Of a stretch of DNA of 64,000 nucleotides, positions 16,607-23,317 are shown in pieces. The notes below the pieces were generated by a model. It saw nothing but the letters and a program-made list of their open reading frames with translations, was not told the DNA's origin and ran no database searches. Both the position numbers and the translations under genes were made by a program. The stretch is from contig JAJYOU010000007.1 of assembly GCA_021795965.1 (NCBI GenBank), forward strand, positions 28,391 to 92,390. The letters run 5' to 3'. The number at the start of each line of letters is the position of its first letter. Position 1 is the first letter of the stretch. The stretch comes from Chloroflexota bacterium (lineage in GTDB: Bacteria; Chloroflexota; Anaerolineae; Anaerolineales; Villigracilaceae).

Positions 16607-17830
16607 TTAGGTTTTCTTCGTTGGAGATGGTAATCGACTCGATACTCTTTTCCAGGTTTTTGTCGGAGAAGATGGAGGAATAAATTTCAAAAAACCACTG
16701 CTCAATGCATATGCCATATCTTCGATTTTCTTTGAAATCGGAATATCAGGTTTGTTTAGAATGAATGGATTTCCCAAATTGATCGCACGCAAAACCTCTA
16801 TCGGTTCATAGGGAACGTCAAATTCTATTTCTTTCCCGATAGCTTTTTGAAACTGAATTCGATCAATACTTAAATTTGGAAAAGGTTGATTTAAGACAAG
16901 TTTAATGGTATCAGGTGGAATTCCCAGTTGTTCATACGTTTTTAAAGCGCTGACCGCTACTTTTAGAGAAGCCAATTCCGGATTAACGATCAACAAAATA
17001 ATGTTTGCCTTCATCAGAATTGAAATTGCAGAATCTGAAAAATCATGGGAAGTGTCAATGACGAGGCAGCTGTAGTTATCAATTACTGAGTGAATTAATA
17101 TATTCCAAAATTCATCGTTGAATGCATCCGCGGCGACCGGAAAGCGGGGAGCGGCAATAAAATTTATTCCGCTCTTATGAGTCATAATCAATTCTGCGAT
17201 CATGCTCGCATCAATTTCGGAAGGCTCTAAATCTGCAAATCGGCCTAGGTTTAATTTTGGGGCGATGTTCAACATTGTCGAAACCTGACCCGAGAAAATG
17301 GCTGAGTCGATTAATAAAGTTGGTTTTTCCCAGAGCTGATAATTGGCGATTGCAAGATTTGCTGCAATGCTCGAAACGCCACTTCCACCTCGCAGGCTAT
17401 GGACCACGATGACCTGGCCTGAATTGAGTTTCGATTGTTCATCATTAGGGTTATTTTGCGAAGCTTTAGCTCGGCGCGCAAGAATTTCCAATCTTGCAGC
17501 TAATTCTTCTGGCTCAAAAGGCTTTGTTAGATAATCATCCGCTCCTAGTTCGAAAGCTTTAAGTTTTTCCTCGAGAGTTTTTACACTCGTTACAAAGATG
17601 ACAGGGATATGCTGGTAGCGCGGATCCCGGCGCAGACTCTGCAAAATATCAAAGCCACTCATATCCGGTAAACGCATATCGGTGATGATGATTTCCGGTA
17701 TGAAAGCGGCAATCTTTGCCAAACCTTCCTTGCCAGTGGGGGCATATTCCAACTCGTACCCTTTGGTTGTTAAAACACTGGCAGCCATCCGAAAGAAGAC
17801 TTGCTCGTCGTCAATCATTAATACGCGCAT
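16607..17830 (-). CDS. Receiver domain fused to CpaE/MinD-like ATPase domain
   Basis: A 407-residue two-domain protein. Residues 1-120 are a response-regulator receiver with the acidic pocket DDE, phospho-acceptor Asp in ITDMRLPDMSG, Thr in FVTS and Lys in LTKPFEPEE. After a linker, residues from about 140 form a ParA/MinD-type domain beginning VVHSLRGGSGVSSIAANLAIA, with VIDTSHDFSD as the Walker B region. This architecture is that of CpaE/TadZ-type proteins that position Flp/Tad pili. Both lysines of the canonical xKGGxGK[ST] loop are replaced (Arg and Val), so nucleotide hydrolysis is doubtful. No pilin or TadA gene lies nearby. Confidence 0.8.
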   Translation of the reverse strand: MRVLMIDDEQVFFRMAASVLTTKGYELEYAPTGKEGLAKIAAFIPEIIITDMRLPDMSGFDILQSLRRDPRYQHIPVIFVTSVKTLEEKLKAFELGADDYLTKPFEPEELAARLEILARRAKASQNNPNDEQSKLNSGQVIVVHSLRGGSGVSSIAANLAIANYQLWEKPTLLIDSAIFSGQVSTMLNIAPKLNLGRFADLEPSEIDASMIAELIMTHKSGINFIAAPRFPVAADAFNDEFWNILIHSVIDNYSCLVIDTSHDFSDSAISILMKANIILLIVNPELASLKVAVSALKTYEQLGIPPDTIKLVLNQPFPNLSIDRIQFQKAIGKEIEFDVPYEPIEVLRAINLGNPFILNKPDIPISKKIEDMAYALSSGFLKFIPPSSPTKTWKRVSSRLPSPTKKT

Positions 17831-17848
17831 TTTGCTCTATCCTTACCC

Positions 17849-18634
17849 CTAAGAGGCTTTCTGATTTTGCTGCTCGATAATTTTATTAACATAATTTGAA
17901 AGTTTATTAATATTTTCTTTGATCAAAGCCAGGTCTTTTTCGGATGATTGAAAATTTTGGTCCTGGTCATCCTGTTCCAGGTTTGAAACCAACTGACTTA
18001 ATTGATAAGCCCCGAAATTTGCGGCTACCCCTTTAAGGTTGTGGGAATATATGGATAATTCCTTCCAGTTATTATCCTTTAAAAAAATCTCCATCGATTC
18101 CTGCCGGCCAGGCAAAGAGTGTATAAATTCCGATAAATTCTCCATGTAAAACTGTAAATTATTATTGAATCGAAACAACGAACCTTCGATATCGAGTAAT
18201 GACAGATTTTTATCTAAAAATAATGACGCATGAGCGCCTTCATTTTTTAAAATTGGCTCAGATTCGCGCGCAATCATCTCAACTAATAAATTAATCCGAT
18301 TTACATCAAAAGGTTTAAATAAATAAGTATCCGCCCCAACATTTTTATAATTTTCAGCAATATCAGCCGGGACCGATCCAGTCAGTAATACGATTGGAGT
18401 GTGATTTTTATCTTTTTCCCACTGACGAATTTGCCGGATAGTTTCCAAGCCGTCCATTTCGGGCATGTGAACATCCATAAAAATCAAATCAAATTGACCC
18501 GATTTAAAAGAATCAAAAGCGATTCGACCATTCCAGGCGCTTTTAATTTTGTGCCCCTTTCGACCTAATATTAATTTCAAGATAGCCTGATTTTGCTCAT
18601 CATCTTCAGCTATCAAGATATTTAATGTTCGCAT
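17849..18634 (-). CDS. Receiver-Hpt phosphotransfer protein
   Basis: A 261-residue signalling protein with an N-terminal receiver domain (residues 1-125: EDD pocket, phospho-Asp in FMDVHMPEMDG, LLTGS, LFKPFD). The C-terminal histidine phosphotransfer domain has its phosphorylatable His in SHNLKGVAANFG. REC plus Hpt without a kinase core implies it relays phosphate from a hybrid kinase encoded elsewhere. It opens the leftward operon; the next gene, 18 nt downstream, carries a second receiver that could be its target. Confidence 0.85.
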   Translation of the reverse strand: MRTLNILIAEDDEQNQAILKLILGRKGHKIKSAWNGRIAFDSFKSGQFDLIFMDVHMPEMDGLETIRQIRQWEKDKNHTPIVLLTGSVPADIAENYKNVGADTYLFKPFDVNRINLLVEMIARESEPILKNEGAHASLFLDKNLSLLDIEGSLFRFNNNLQFYMENLSEFIHSLPGRQESMEIFLKDNNWKELSIYSHNLKGVAANFGAYQLSQLVSNLEQDDQDQNFQSSEKDLALIKENINKLSNYVNKIIEQQNQKAS

Positions 18635-18900
18635 TAATTTTCCCCATTAAGGGAAAATTTCAGTATTCCGAAAGAATCAATCAACGAATACTTCATATCC
18701 CGATAATTTAAAAATAACTTGATTGAAATTATTACGATAATTTCGCGAAAAAAAAGAATTTGTGCTAATAACAATTGATCTTATAAATTCTTATATCCTA
18801 TATTTTACCATTTATCAAGTTGTTTGAATTATTTTGAATTATCAAAAAATAATCAGAGAAAGATTAACTTCTATTCTCGAAAAAAATCCTCTTTTCCAAG
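18635..18900. other. AT-rich divergent intergenic region
   Basis: About 270 nt between the divergent receiver-Hpt gene and the rightward membrane-protein gene. It is very AT-rich and has no open reading frame or stable hairpin that I can support. It presumably carries the promoters of both directions; the rightward -10 is listed separately. Confidence 0.6.
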
Positions 18901-18902
18901 TG

Positions 18903-18908
18903 TATAAT
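18903..18908 (+). promoter_or_regulatory. -10 box, leaderless arrangement
   Basis: Perfect TATAAT ends eight nucleotides before the ATG at 18917, so transcription would start at or within a base or two of the start codon. No ribosome site fits between them. Confidence 0.45.
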
Positions 18909-18916
18909 AGTTCATT

Positions 18917-19330
18917 ATGAAGGAACCAATTAGTTTTCGACCTTACCTGATTCCTACCCTTTTTCTAATGTTCGTTGGATGGGGTGGTTTGGGTATTCTT
19001 TTTACTAACACCTATCCAACTCTTTGGCCGCGTTGGGCTTTTTTCGCATTGGTGATCATGGCGGCAACGGGAACTTTTATTCCTGTTTCCTATTTATTCA
19101 ACCGTCTTTTCACCTCCAAGAGCTCAATTAAGATTGAAACGATTGTTCGTGAATCAGTTTCAGTCGGGGTATATTTTGCTTTTCTATCCTGGATGAGCAT
19201 TGGACGAGCCCTCAATACTTATGTTGCTTCAGGGATCGCTCTGGCATTATTATTCATTGAATATATTCTTCGATTACGAGAATCGTCCATAACATCTGAA
19301 AATGATCCTCCGCAATCTACCCTCAATTGA
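18917..19330 (+). CDS. Small four-helix membrane protein, unknown function
   Basis: A 137-residue hydrophobic protein with four predicted membrane segments (about 11-31, 40-62, 77-97, 101-121) and a short polar C-terminal tail. I do not recognise the family. The gene overlaps the start of selA by 29 nt in a different frame, so the two are probably on one transcript and translationally coupled. Confidence 0.65.
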   Translation: MKEPISFRPYLIPTLFLMFVGWGGLGILFTNTYPTLWPRWAFFALVIMAATGTFIPVSYLFNRLFTSKSSIKIETIVRESVSVGVYFAFLSWMSIGRALNTYVASGIALALLFIEYILRLRESSITSENDPPQSTLN

Positions 19331-20666
19331 CAAATCATTAAAAGAATCAGAACATTTGATTGCCAAATATGGCAGGTCTCTGACGGTGTATGGTTTAAGA
19401 ACCGTCATGGACGAGATTCGGAAATTGGCATCAACAAACGGGGAAGTTCCAGGTATTGAATTTATCATTGATAAAACAGAAAAACTTTTAATTGATTTGA
19501 CAGCTCCAACCATTAAACCGGTAATTAATGCCACTGGGGTTGTTTTGCATACCAACCTGGGTCGTGCCCCGTTATCCAGGGCGACGATTGAAGCCATGGA
19601 TCGCATTGCGTGTAGCTATACAAACCTGGAATTTGACCTCGAAACAGGTAAGCGTGGCAGCAGACTCGGACAGGTTGACAGTTTGCTTAAATATCTGACG
19701 GGTGCCGAATCTGGTTTGGTGGTTAATAACTGCGCTTCTGCCGTTTTGTTGGTTCTAACAGCCCTGGCAAAACGTGGCAAAGTGATTCTTTCCCGCTCGG
19801 AACTGGTGGAAATCGGCGGCGGTTTTCGCATCCCGGACGTGATGATCCAGAGTGGAGCGCGGTTGGTTGAAATCGGCACCACGAACAAAGTCAAGCTGTC
19901 TGATTATCAAGAAGTTTTAAACCAGCCAAATTCATCCTCCCGGGTTTTGGTAATGCGCGTGCACCGCTCAAATTTCAAGATTCTTGGTTTTACAGAAGAA
20001 CCAGAATTAAAATCGATCATCGATCTGACACATCAACACAACTCAATTTTTGTGGAAGACTTGGGTTCAGGCGCGTTTCTGAAAACAGAGAATTATGGTT
20101 TGGAACATGAACCAACCGTTCAGGAATCCATCCTTGCTGGTGCAGATCTGGTTTTATTTTCAGGGGATAAACTCCTGGGTGGACCTCAAGCAGGAATCAT
20201 CGTTGGAAAAGAAGAGCTGATTGCCAAACTTCGCAAACACCCGCTCACCCGCGCCTTGAGAGCTGATAAACTCTGTATAGCCGGCTTAAGTGCAACTTTG
20301 TTGCATTATGTCAAGGAAGAAGCTGATAAGGAAATTCCGATCTGGAAAAAGATTTCAAAATCTCCAGAAAGTCTCAAACTGGTCGCTGAAAGTTGGAAGC
20401 AGGAAATTGGATTCGGAGAAGTCATCGATGATTTTTCCACGATTGGCGGCGGGTCCATGCCAGGCGAAATGCTGCCAACTTCCGTGCTGTCAATCCAGGT
20501 AAAATCTACAGATAAATTCTTACGTCAACTCCGGGAAAATGATCCCCCTATCATTGCTCGCACCCAAAATGACCGGATATTGTTCGACCCCCGCACAATT
20601 TCTGATGAAGAATACGATATTCTTGTTCGAACAGTAAAATCGATATTAATAAAAAACAAACCTTGA
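19302..20666 (+). CDS. selA: L-seryl-tRNA(Sec) selenium transferase
   Basis: A PLP enzyme of 454 residues that converts seryl-tRNA(Sec) to selenocysteinyl-tRNA(Sec) using selenophosphate. Signatures are PVINATGVVLHTNLGRAPLS, TNLEFDLETGKRGSR, VVNNCASAVLLVLTALA, SRSELVEIGGGFRIPDV and the PLP lysine in LFSGDKLLGGPQAG. The length is normal for SelA. The ATG at 19302 lies inside the preceding gene and has no clear ribosome site, so coupling is likely. SelB, SelD and tRNA-Sec are not in the window, so selenocysteine use by this organism is inferred, not shown. Confidence 0.9.
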   Translation: MILRNLPSIDKSLKESEHLIAKYGRSLTVYGLRTVMDEIRKLASTNGEVPGIEFIIDKTEKLLIDLTAPTIKPVINATGVVLHTNLGRAPLSRATIEAMDRIACSYTNLEFDLETGKRGSRLGQVDSLLKYLTGAESGLVVNNCASAVLLVLTALAKRGKVILSRSELVEIGGGFRIPDVMIQSGARLVEIGTTNKVKLSDYQEVLNQPNSSSRVLVMRVHRSNFKILGFTEEPELKSIIDLTHQHNSIFVEDLGSGAFLKTENYGLEHEPTVQESILAGADLVLFSGDKLLGGPQAGIIVGKEELIAKLRKHPLTRALRADKLCIAGLSATLLHYVKEEADKEIPIWKKISKSPESLKLVAESWKQEIGFGEVIDDFSTIGGGSMPGEMLPTSVLSIQVKSTDKFLRQLRENDPPIIARTQNDRILFDPRTISDEEYDILVRTVKSILIKNKP

Positions 20667-20685
20667 CCTTTTGATTGGAGGAAAA

Positions 20686-21927
20686 TTGAAAAGTGATATT
20701 GATTCATTAATGAAACAACGAAATTTCAGTGCGATCATCGTTTTTGGGAATGCTGAATTTAACCCCCCGATGACCTATTTGACAAATGGAGGCCATGTTT
20801 CGGCGGCGATTTTAATTAAAAAATTGAACACGGAACCGGTCATTTTCTGCAATGGCATGGAAAGAGAAGAAGCGGCAAAATCAAAGTTAAAAGTCCGCGT
20901 ATTTGATGAATTTCCATACCAGGATTTATTAAAAGAAGCTGATGGGGACCCAAGCCTGGCAAGCGCCCTCAGGTTGAAAAATATTTTGATCGAGATGGAG
21001 ATAAATGGGCGGGTTGGTATTTATGGTCAAACAGACCTCTCCTCACTATTTTCCCAGTTATCCCACCTGCAAAAAATCATGCCCACTCTCAAATTGGTCG
21101 GAGAGCCGCGGGAAAATTCCCTCTTTATGACCGCTATGGAAACTAAAACAACAGAAGAAGTTGCTCGCATTCGCAAAATGGGTCAAATAACGACCGAGGT
21201 GGTAGGACTTACAGCCGAATATCTGCAGAACTGTGACTACACTACCGACGGAATTTTAATAAATGAAGATGGTTCACCCCTAAAATTGGGGATAGTGAAA
21301 AATAAAATCAATCTCTGGTTGGCGGAGCGAAATGTCACACCTTCTGAGGGATTTATTTTTTCACTGGGACGGGACGCGGGTGTTCCGCACTCGGTTGGGA
21401 ATCCCGAAGATTTAATGCGGCTTGGGCAGACCATCGTTTTTGATATTTATCCCGAGGAAGCCGGTGGAGGATATTTTTATGATTTCACCCGGACCTGGAG
21501 CATGGGTTTTGCTACCCCCGAAGCGCAGAAAATCTACAACCAGGTTCATTCAGCTTACAAAAAAATAGTCGAAAATTTAGTTGCCGGTCAACCATTTAAA
21601 GTTTATCAAAATATGTTATGCGAACTTTTTGAAAAGGACGGTCATGCCACGCCCAGAACTACCAAAGCCCCGGTTGAAGGATATGTCCATTCTATAGGTC
21701 ACGGGGTTGGATTGTATATTCACGAACGACCTTTCAGCGGGTTGGCTTCACCGGATGATAATGTCTTGAAACCGGGGGTGGTTTTCACGATTGAACCCGG
21801 CTTATATTACCCCGATAAACAGATGGGGTTTCGCATCGAAGACACTTACTGGGTCAACCAGGATGGCGCGATTGAATTATTGGCGAAATATCCCTATGAT
21901 TTTGTGTTAAAAATGAAAAAGAAATAA
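20686..21927 (+). CDS. M24 family metallopeptidase (Xaa-Pro aminopeptidase-like)
   Basis: A 413-residue pita-bread-fold peptidase related to Xaa-Pro dipeptidases/aminopeptidases. The N-terminal creatinase-like domain covers about 1-165. The catalytic domain shows metal ligands in VFDIYPEEAGGGYFYDFTRTW (two Asp), HSIGHGVGLYIHE (His), FTIEPGLYYP (Glu) and GFRIEDTYWV (Glu). I take TTG at 20686 as the start because GGAGG lies four bases upstream; a TTG at 20671 is in frame but has no ribosome site. It follows selA by 19 nt. It could also be a prolidase; the substrate is not fixed by sequence. Confidence 0.87.
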   Translation: MKSDIDSLMKQRNFSAIIVFGNAEFNPPMTYLTNGGHVSAAILIKKLNTEPVIFCNGMEREEAAKSKLKVRVFDEFPYQDLLKEADGDPSLASALRLKNILIEMEINGRVGIYGQTDLSSLFSQLSHLQKIMPTLKLVGEPRENSLFMTAMETKTTEEVARIRKMGQITTEVVGLTAEYLQNCDYTTDGILINEDGSPLKLGIVKNKINLWLAERNVTPSEGFIFSLGRDAGVPHSVGNPEDLMRLGQTIVFDIYPEEAGGGYFYDFTRTWSMGFATPEAQKIYNQVHSAYKKIVENLVAGQPFKVYQNMLCELFEKDGHATPRTTKAPVEGYVHSIGHGVGLYIHERPFSGLASPDDNVLKPGVVFTIEPGLYYPDKQMGFRIEDTYWVNQDGAIELLAKYPYDFVLKMKKK

Positions 21928-21960
21928 TTACCTCTGTTTCGGTAACTAATCCAAGAATGG

Positions 21961-21999
21961 AAAATGACTGAACCCACATGGGTTCAGTCATTTTTTTTA
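21961..21999 (+). terminator. Intrinsic terminator after the M24 peptidase
   Basis: AAAATGACTGAACCC pairs perfectly with GGGTTCAGTCATTTT around a four-base loop, followed by eight T. It also has a short T run on the other strand and can serve the convergent NYN gene. Confidence 0.9.
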
Positions 22000-22019
22000 T
22001 GTTCAAAATGCTTTCGAAT

Positions 22020-22793
22020 TTACTCAGATGTTTCTTTGAGTTTGACGTAAAACAAATTTGATCCGTCTGTTTCCTGGGTCTTCATTTCAAAAAAGTCTTT
22101 AAGGTTGCCAACAAGCCTCGAGAGCTGCCTCTGCCCGTAGGTTCGAGGGTCAAAGCCAGGATCAAGCTGGTAAAGAGCATTCCCCATGTGGTCCAGGCGA
22201 GCCCAGCCATCTTCTTGAACTGCCATCTCAAAAGCTTTTTCAAGAATAGGCATCGGGTCAGCTTCTTCTTTTTCTTCCTTCTTTTTCCCGTTACCGGCAA
22301 CTGGTTTGCGAACCCTGGGTTTGGCTGGTTTTGATTCAGTCACGAGATTTTCAGTGTATACGAAAACATCGCAAGCATTCACAAAAGGTTTGGGTGTTTT
22401 CTTTTCACCGATTCCCATCACAAAAACACCTGATTCTCGGATTCGGGTAGCCAGACGTGTATAGTCACTATCACTCGAAACGAGGCAAAAGCCGTCCACC
22501 ACCCGTGAATGGAGGATATCCATCGCATCGATGATCATTGCGCTGTCGGTGGCGTTCTTGCCAATGGTGTAACGAAATTGTTGAATGGGTTGGATGGCAT
22601 GAAAATTCAGGACATCTTTCCAGGAATTCATATTTGGAGTCGTCCAATCACCGTAGATCCGGCGAACCGTTACCATACCATATTTGCCGGACTCAACCAG
22701 CATTTGGGGTAATAGGACGGATTGGGCATTGTCTCCATCGATTAACATTGCGATTTTTCGTCGCGAAAGGGAGGAAATTTGTTCTTCAGCCAT
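22020..22793 (-). CDS. NYN-domain protein with C-terminal OST-HTH/LOTUS-like domain
   Basis: A 257-residue protein of the LabA/DUF88 group. The NYN (PIN-like nuclease) domain covers about residues 10-160 with acidic metal-site candidates in AMLIDGDNAQ, NATDSAMIIDAMD and LVSSDSDYTRLATRI. A basic, charged linker (about 170-195, KPRVRKPVAGNGKKKEEKEE) leads to a winged-helix-like segment with LDHMGNALYQLDPGFDPRTYGQRQLSRLV, typical of OST-HTH/LOTUS domains. RNA binding or cleavage is known for some family members and is an inference here. It is transcribed away from the tandem aptamer RNA. Confidence 0.85.
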   Translation of the reverse strand: MAEEQISSLSRRKIAMLIDGDNAQSVLLPQMLVESGKYGMVTVRRIYGDWTTPNMNSWKDVLNFHAIQPIQQFRYTIGKNATDSAMIIDAMDILHSRVVDGFCLVSSDSDYTRLATRIRESGVFVMGIGEKKTPKPFVNACDVFVYTENLVTESKPAKPRVRKPVAGNGKKKEEKEEADPMPILEKAFEMAVQEDGWARLDHMGNALYQLDPGFDPRTYGQRQLSRLVGNLKDFFEMKTQETDGSNLFYVKLKETSE

Positions 22794-22799
22794 ATCTCC

Positions 22800-22805
22800 A
22801 TTATA
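22800..22805 (-). promoter_or_regulatory. -10 box of NYN gene, leaderless arrangement
   Basis: TATAAT on the minus strand is separated from the ATG at 22793 by only GGAGAT. The transcript would begin about at the start codon, so the GGAG here is unlikely to act as a ribosome site if this promoter is used. Confidence 0.45.
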
Positions 22806-22901
22806 CCTGCAAAAGGTGGTAGAAGGTTTATACCAACACGATGAAAATCCCCAAATTACCTTAATGAAACCATAAAATTATCTTAAAAACGTCTCCGCTC
22901 G

Positions 22902-22930
22902 TTGAAAAAATCAATTTTTTGTGCAATAAT
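22902..22930 (+). promoter_or_regulatory. Promoter of the tandem aptamer RNA
   Basis: TTGAAA at 22902-22907, a 17-nt spacer ending TGC, and AATAAT at 22925-22930 form a sigma-70-type promoter with an extended -10. Transcription would start near 22937, right at the first aptamer. Confidence 0.6.
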
Positions 22931-22937
22931 ATGGACG

Positions 22938-23036
22938 CACTTCGACAAAAAGCAAAACCAGTGAAAACTGGTGACGCAAAGTCACGGGTCTAAAATGTTC
23001 ACATCGAACATTATGACAGCCAGACTTCCGAGAAAG
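22938..23036 (+). promoter_or_regulatory. c-di-GMP-I (GEMM-I) aptamer-like module 1
   Basis: It contains the core AGCAAAACC followed by the hairpin CCAGT-GAAA-ACTGG with a GAAA tetraloop, then GACGCAAAG and GGGTCTAAA. A second hairpin (AATGTTC...GAACATT) runs into TATGACAGCCAGACTTCC. The TCTAA/TATGA pair corresponds to the CCTAA/TATGG tetraloop receptor with a compensating base pair. All key elements of the family are present, including the guanine before CAAA that contacts the ligand. Confidence 0.8.
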
Positions 23037-23112
23037 GCAAAACCAGCAAAAGCTGATGACACAATGCCAGAGGATCTAAAGTTGCTGAACTTGCAACCAG
23101 GATAGCCCGGCA
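23034..23112 (+). promoter_or_regulatory. Degenerate GEMM-I-like module 2
   Basis: The same layout is visible: GGCAAAACC, hairpin CAGC-AAAA-GCTG, GACACAATGCC, ATCTAAA, hairpin GTTGC...GCAAC, then CAGGATAGCC. It departs from consensus at several conserved points (GACGCAAAG is GACACAATG, the GAAA loop is AAAA, the receptor 3' strand is CAGGA). It may have lost or changed ligand binding, or serve as a structural spacer. Confidence 0.55.
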
Positions 23113-23117
23113 AACCG

Positions 23118-23216
23118 AAACGCAATATCATTGAAAAATGATAACGCAAAGTTATGGGTCTAAAATCAGGATTATTTTAATTACCTGGTCATGATCGCCA
23201 GACTTCTGAAAAGTGC
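23118..23216 (+). promoter_or_regulatory. c-di-GMP-I (GEMM-I) aptamer-like module 3
   Basis: It contains ACGCAATATC (a variant of GCAAACC), the hairpin ATCATT-GAAA-AATGAT with a GAAA loop, AACGCAAAG, GGGTCTAAA, a hairpin TCAGG...CCTGG, then TCATGATCGCCAGACTTC. The core matches module 1 closely, while the helices differ in sequence but keep pairing, which argues for selection on structure. Confidence 0.75.
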
Positions 23217-23225
23217 AAATAAAAA

Positions 23226-23270
23226 TTCCCGTCGTTGAAATCCCACGAAATCAACGACGGGAAAATTTTT
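23226..23270 (+). terminator. Terminator of the aptamer RNA, probably bidirectional
   Basis: A 13-bp perfect stem (TTCCCGTCGTTGA with TCAACGACGGGAA) and a 12-nt loop, followed by AATTTTTATT. On the minus strand the stem is also followed by T-rich sequence, so it can end the convergent molybdenum hydroxylase transcript as well. Confidence 0.85.
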
Positions 23271-23317
23271 ATTAAGTCCAAATGTCCTATTATTTTTCAG
23301 CCTGGCTGAGATGGTAA

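Larger units (their letters stand above)
22937..23270 (+). ncRNA. Orphan RNA with three tandem c-di-GMP-I-like aptamers
   Basis: An apparent stand-alone transcription unit of about 330 nt: promoter at 22902-22930, three GEMM-I-like modules, and an intrinsic terminator at 23226-23270. No rightward gene follows for 4.9 kb; the next gene downstream is the convergent molybdenum hydroxylase operon, so the usual arrangement (aptamer controlling an adjacent sense gene) is missing. GCACTT at 22937-22942 can pair with AAGTGC at 23211-23216, a possible closing stem round all three modules. It could act as a c-di-GMP-binding RNA, a regulated antisense source against the hydroxylase genes, or a relic. 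Function is inference. Confidence 0.7.

Noticed and set aside
22937..23216. Repeated GCAAAACCAG / GCAAAG / CAGACTTC motifs that could be taken for a CRISPR or direct-repeat array
   Set aside because: The repeated parts are short and spaced inside a conserved secondary structure, not 24-37-nt direct repeats with unique spacers; the order matches GEMM-I aptamers and no cas gene is near.
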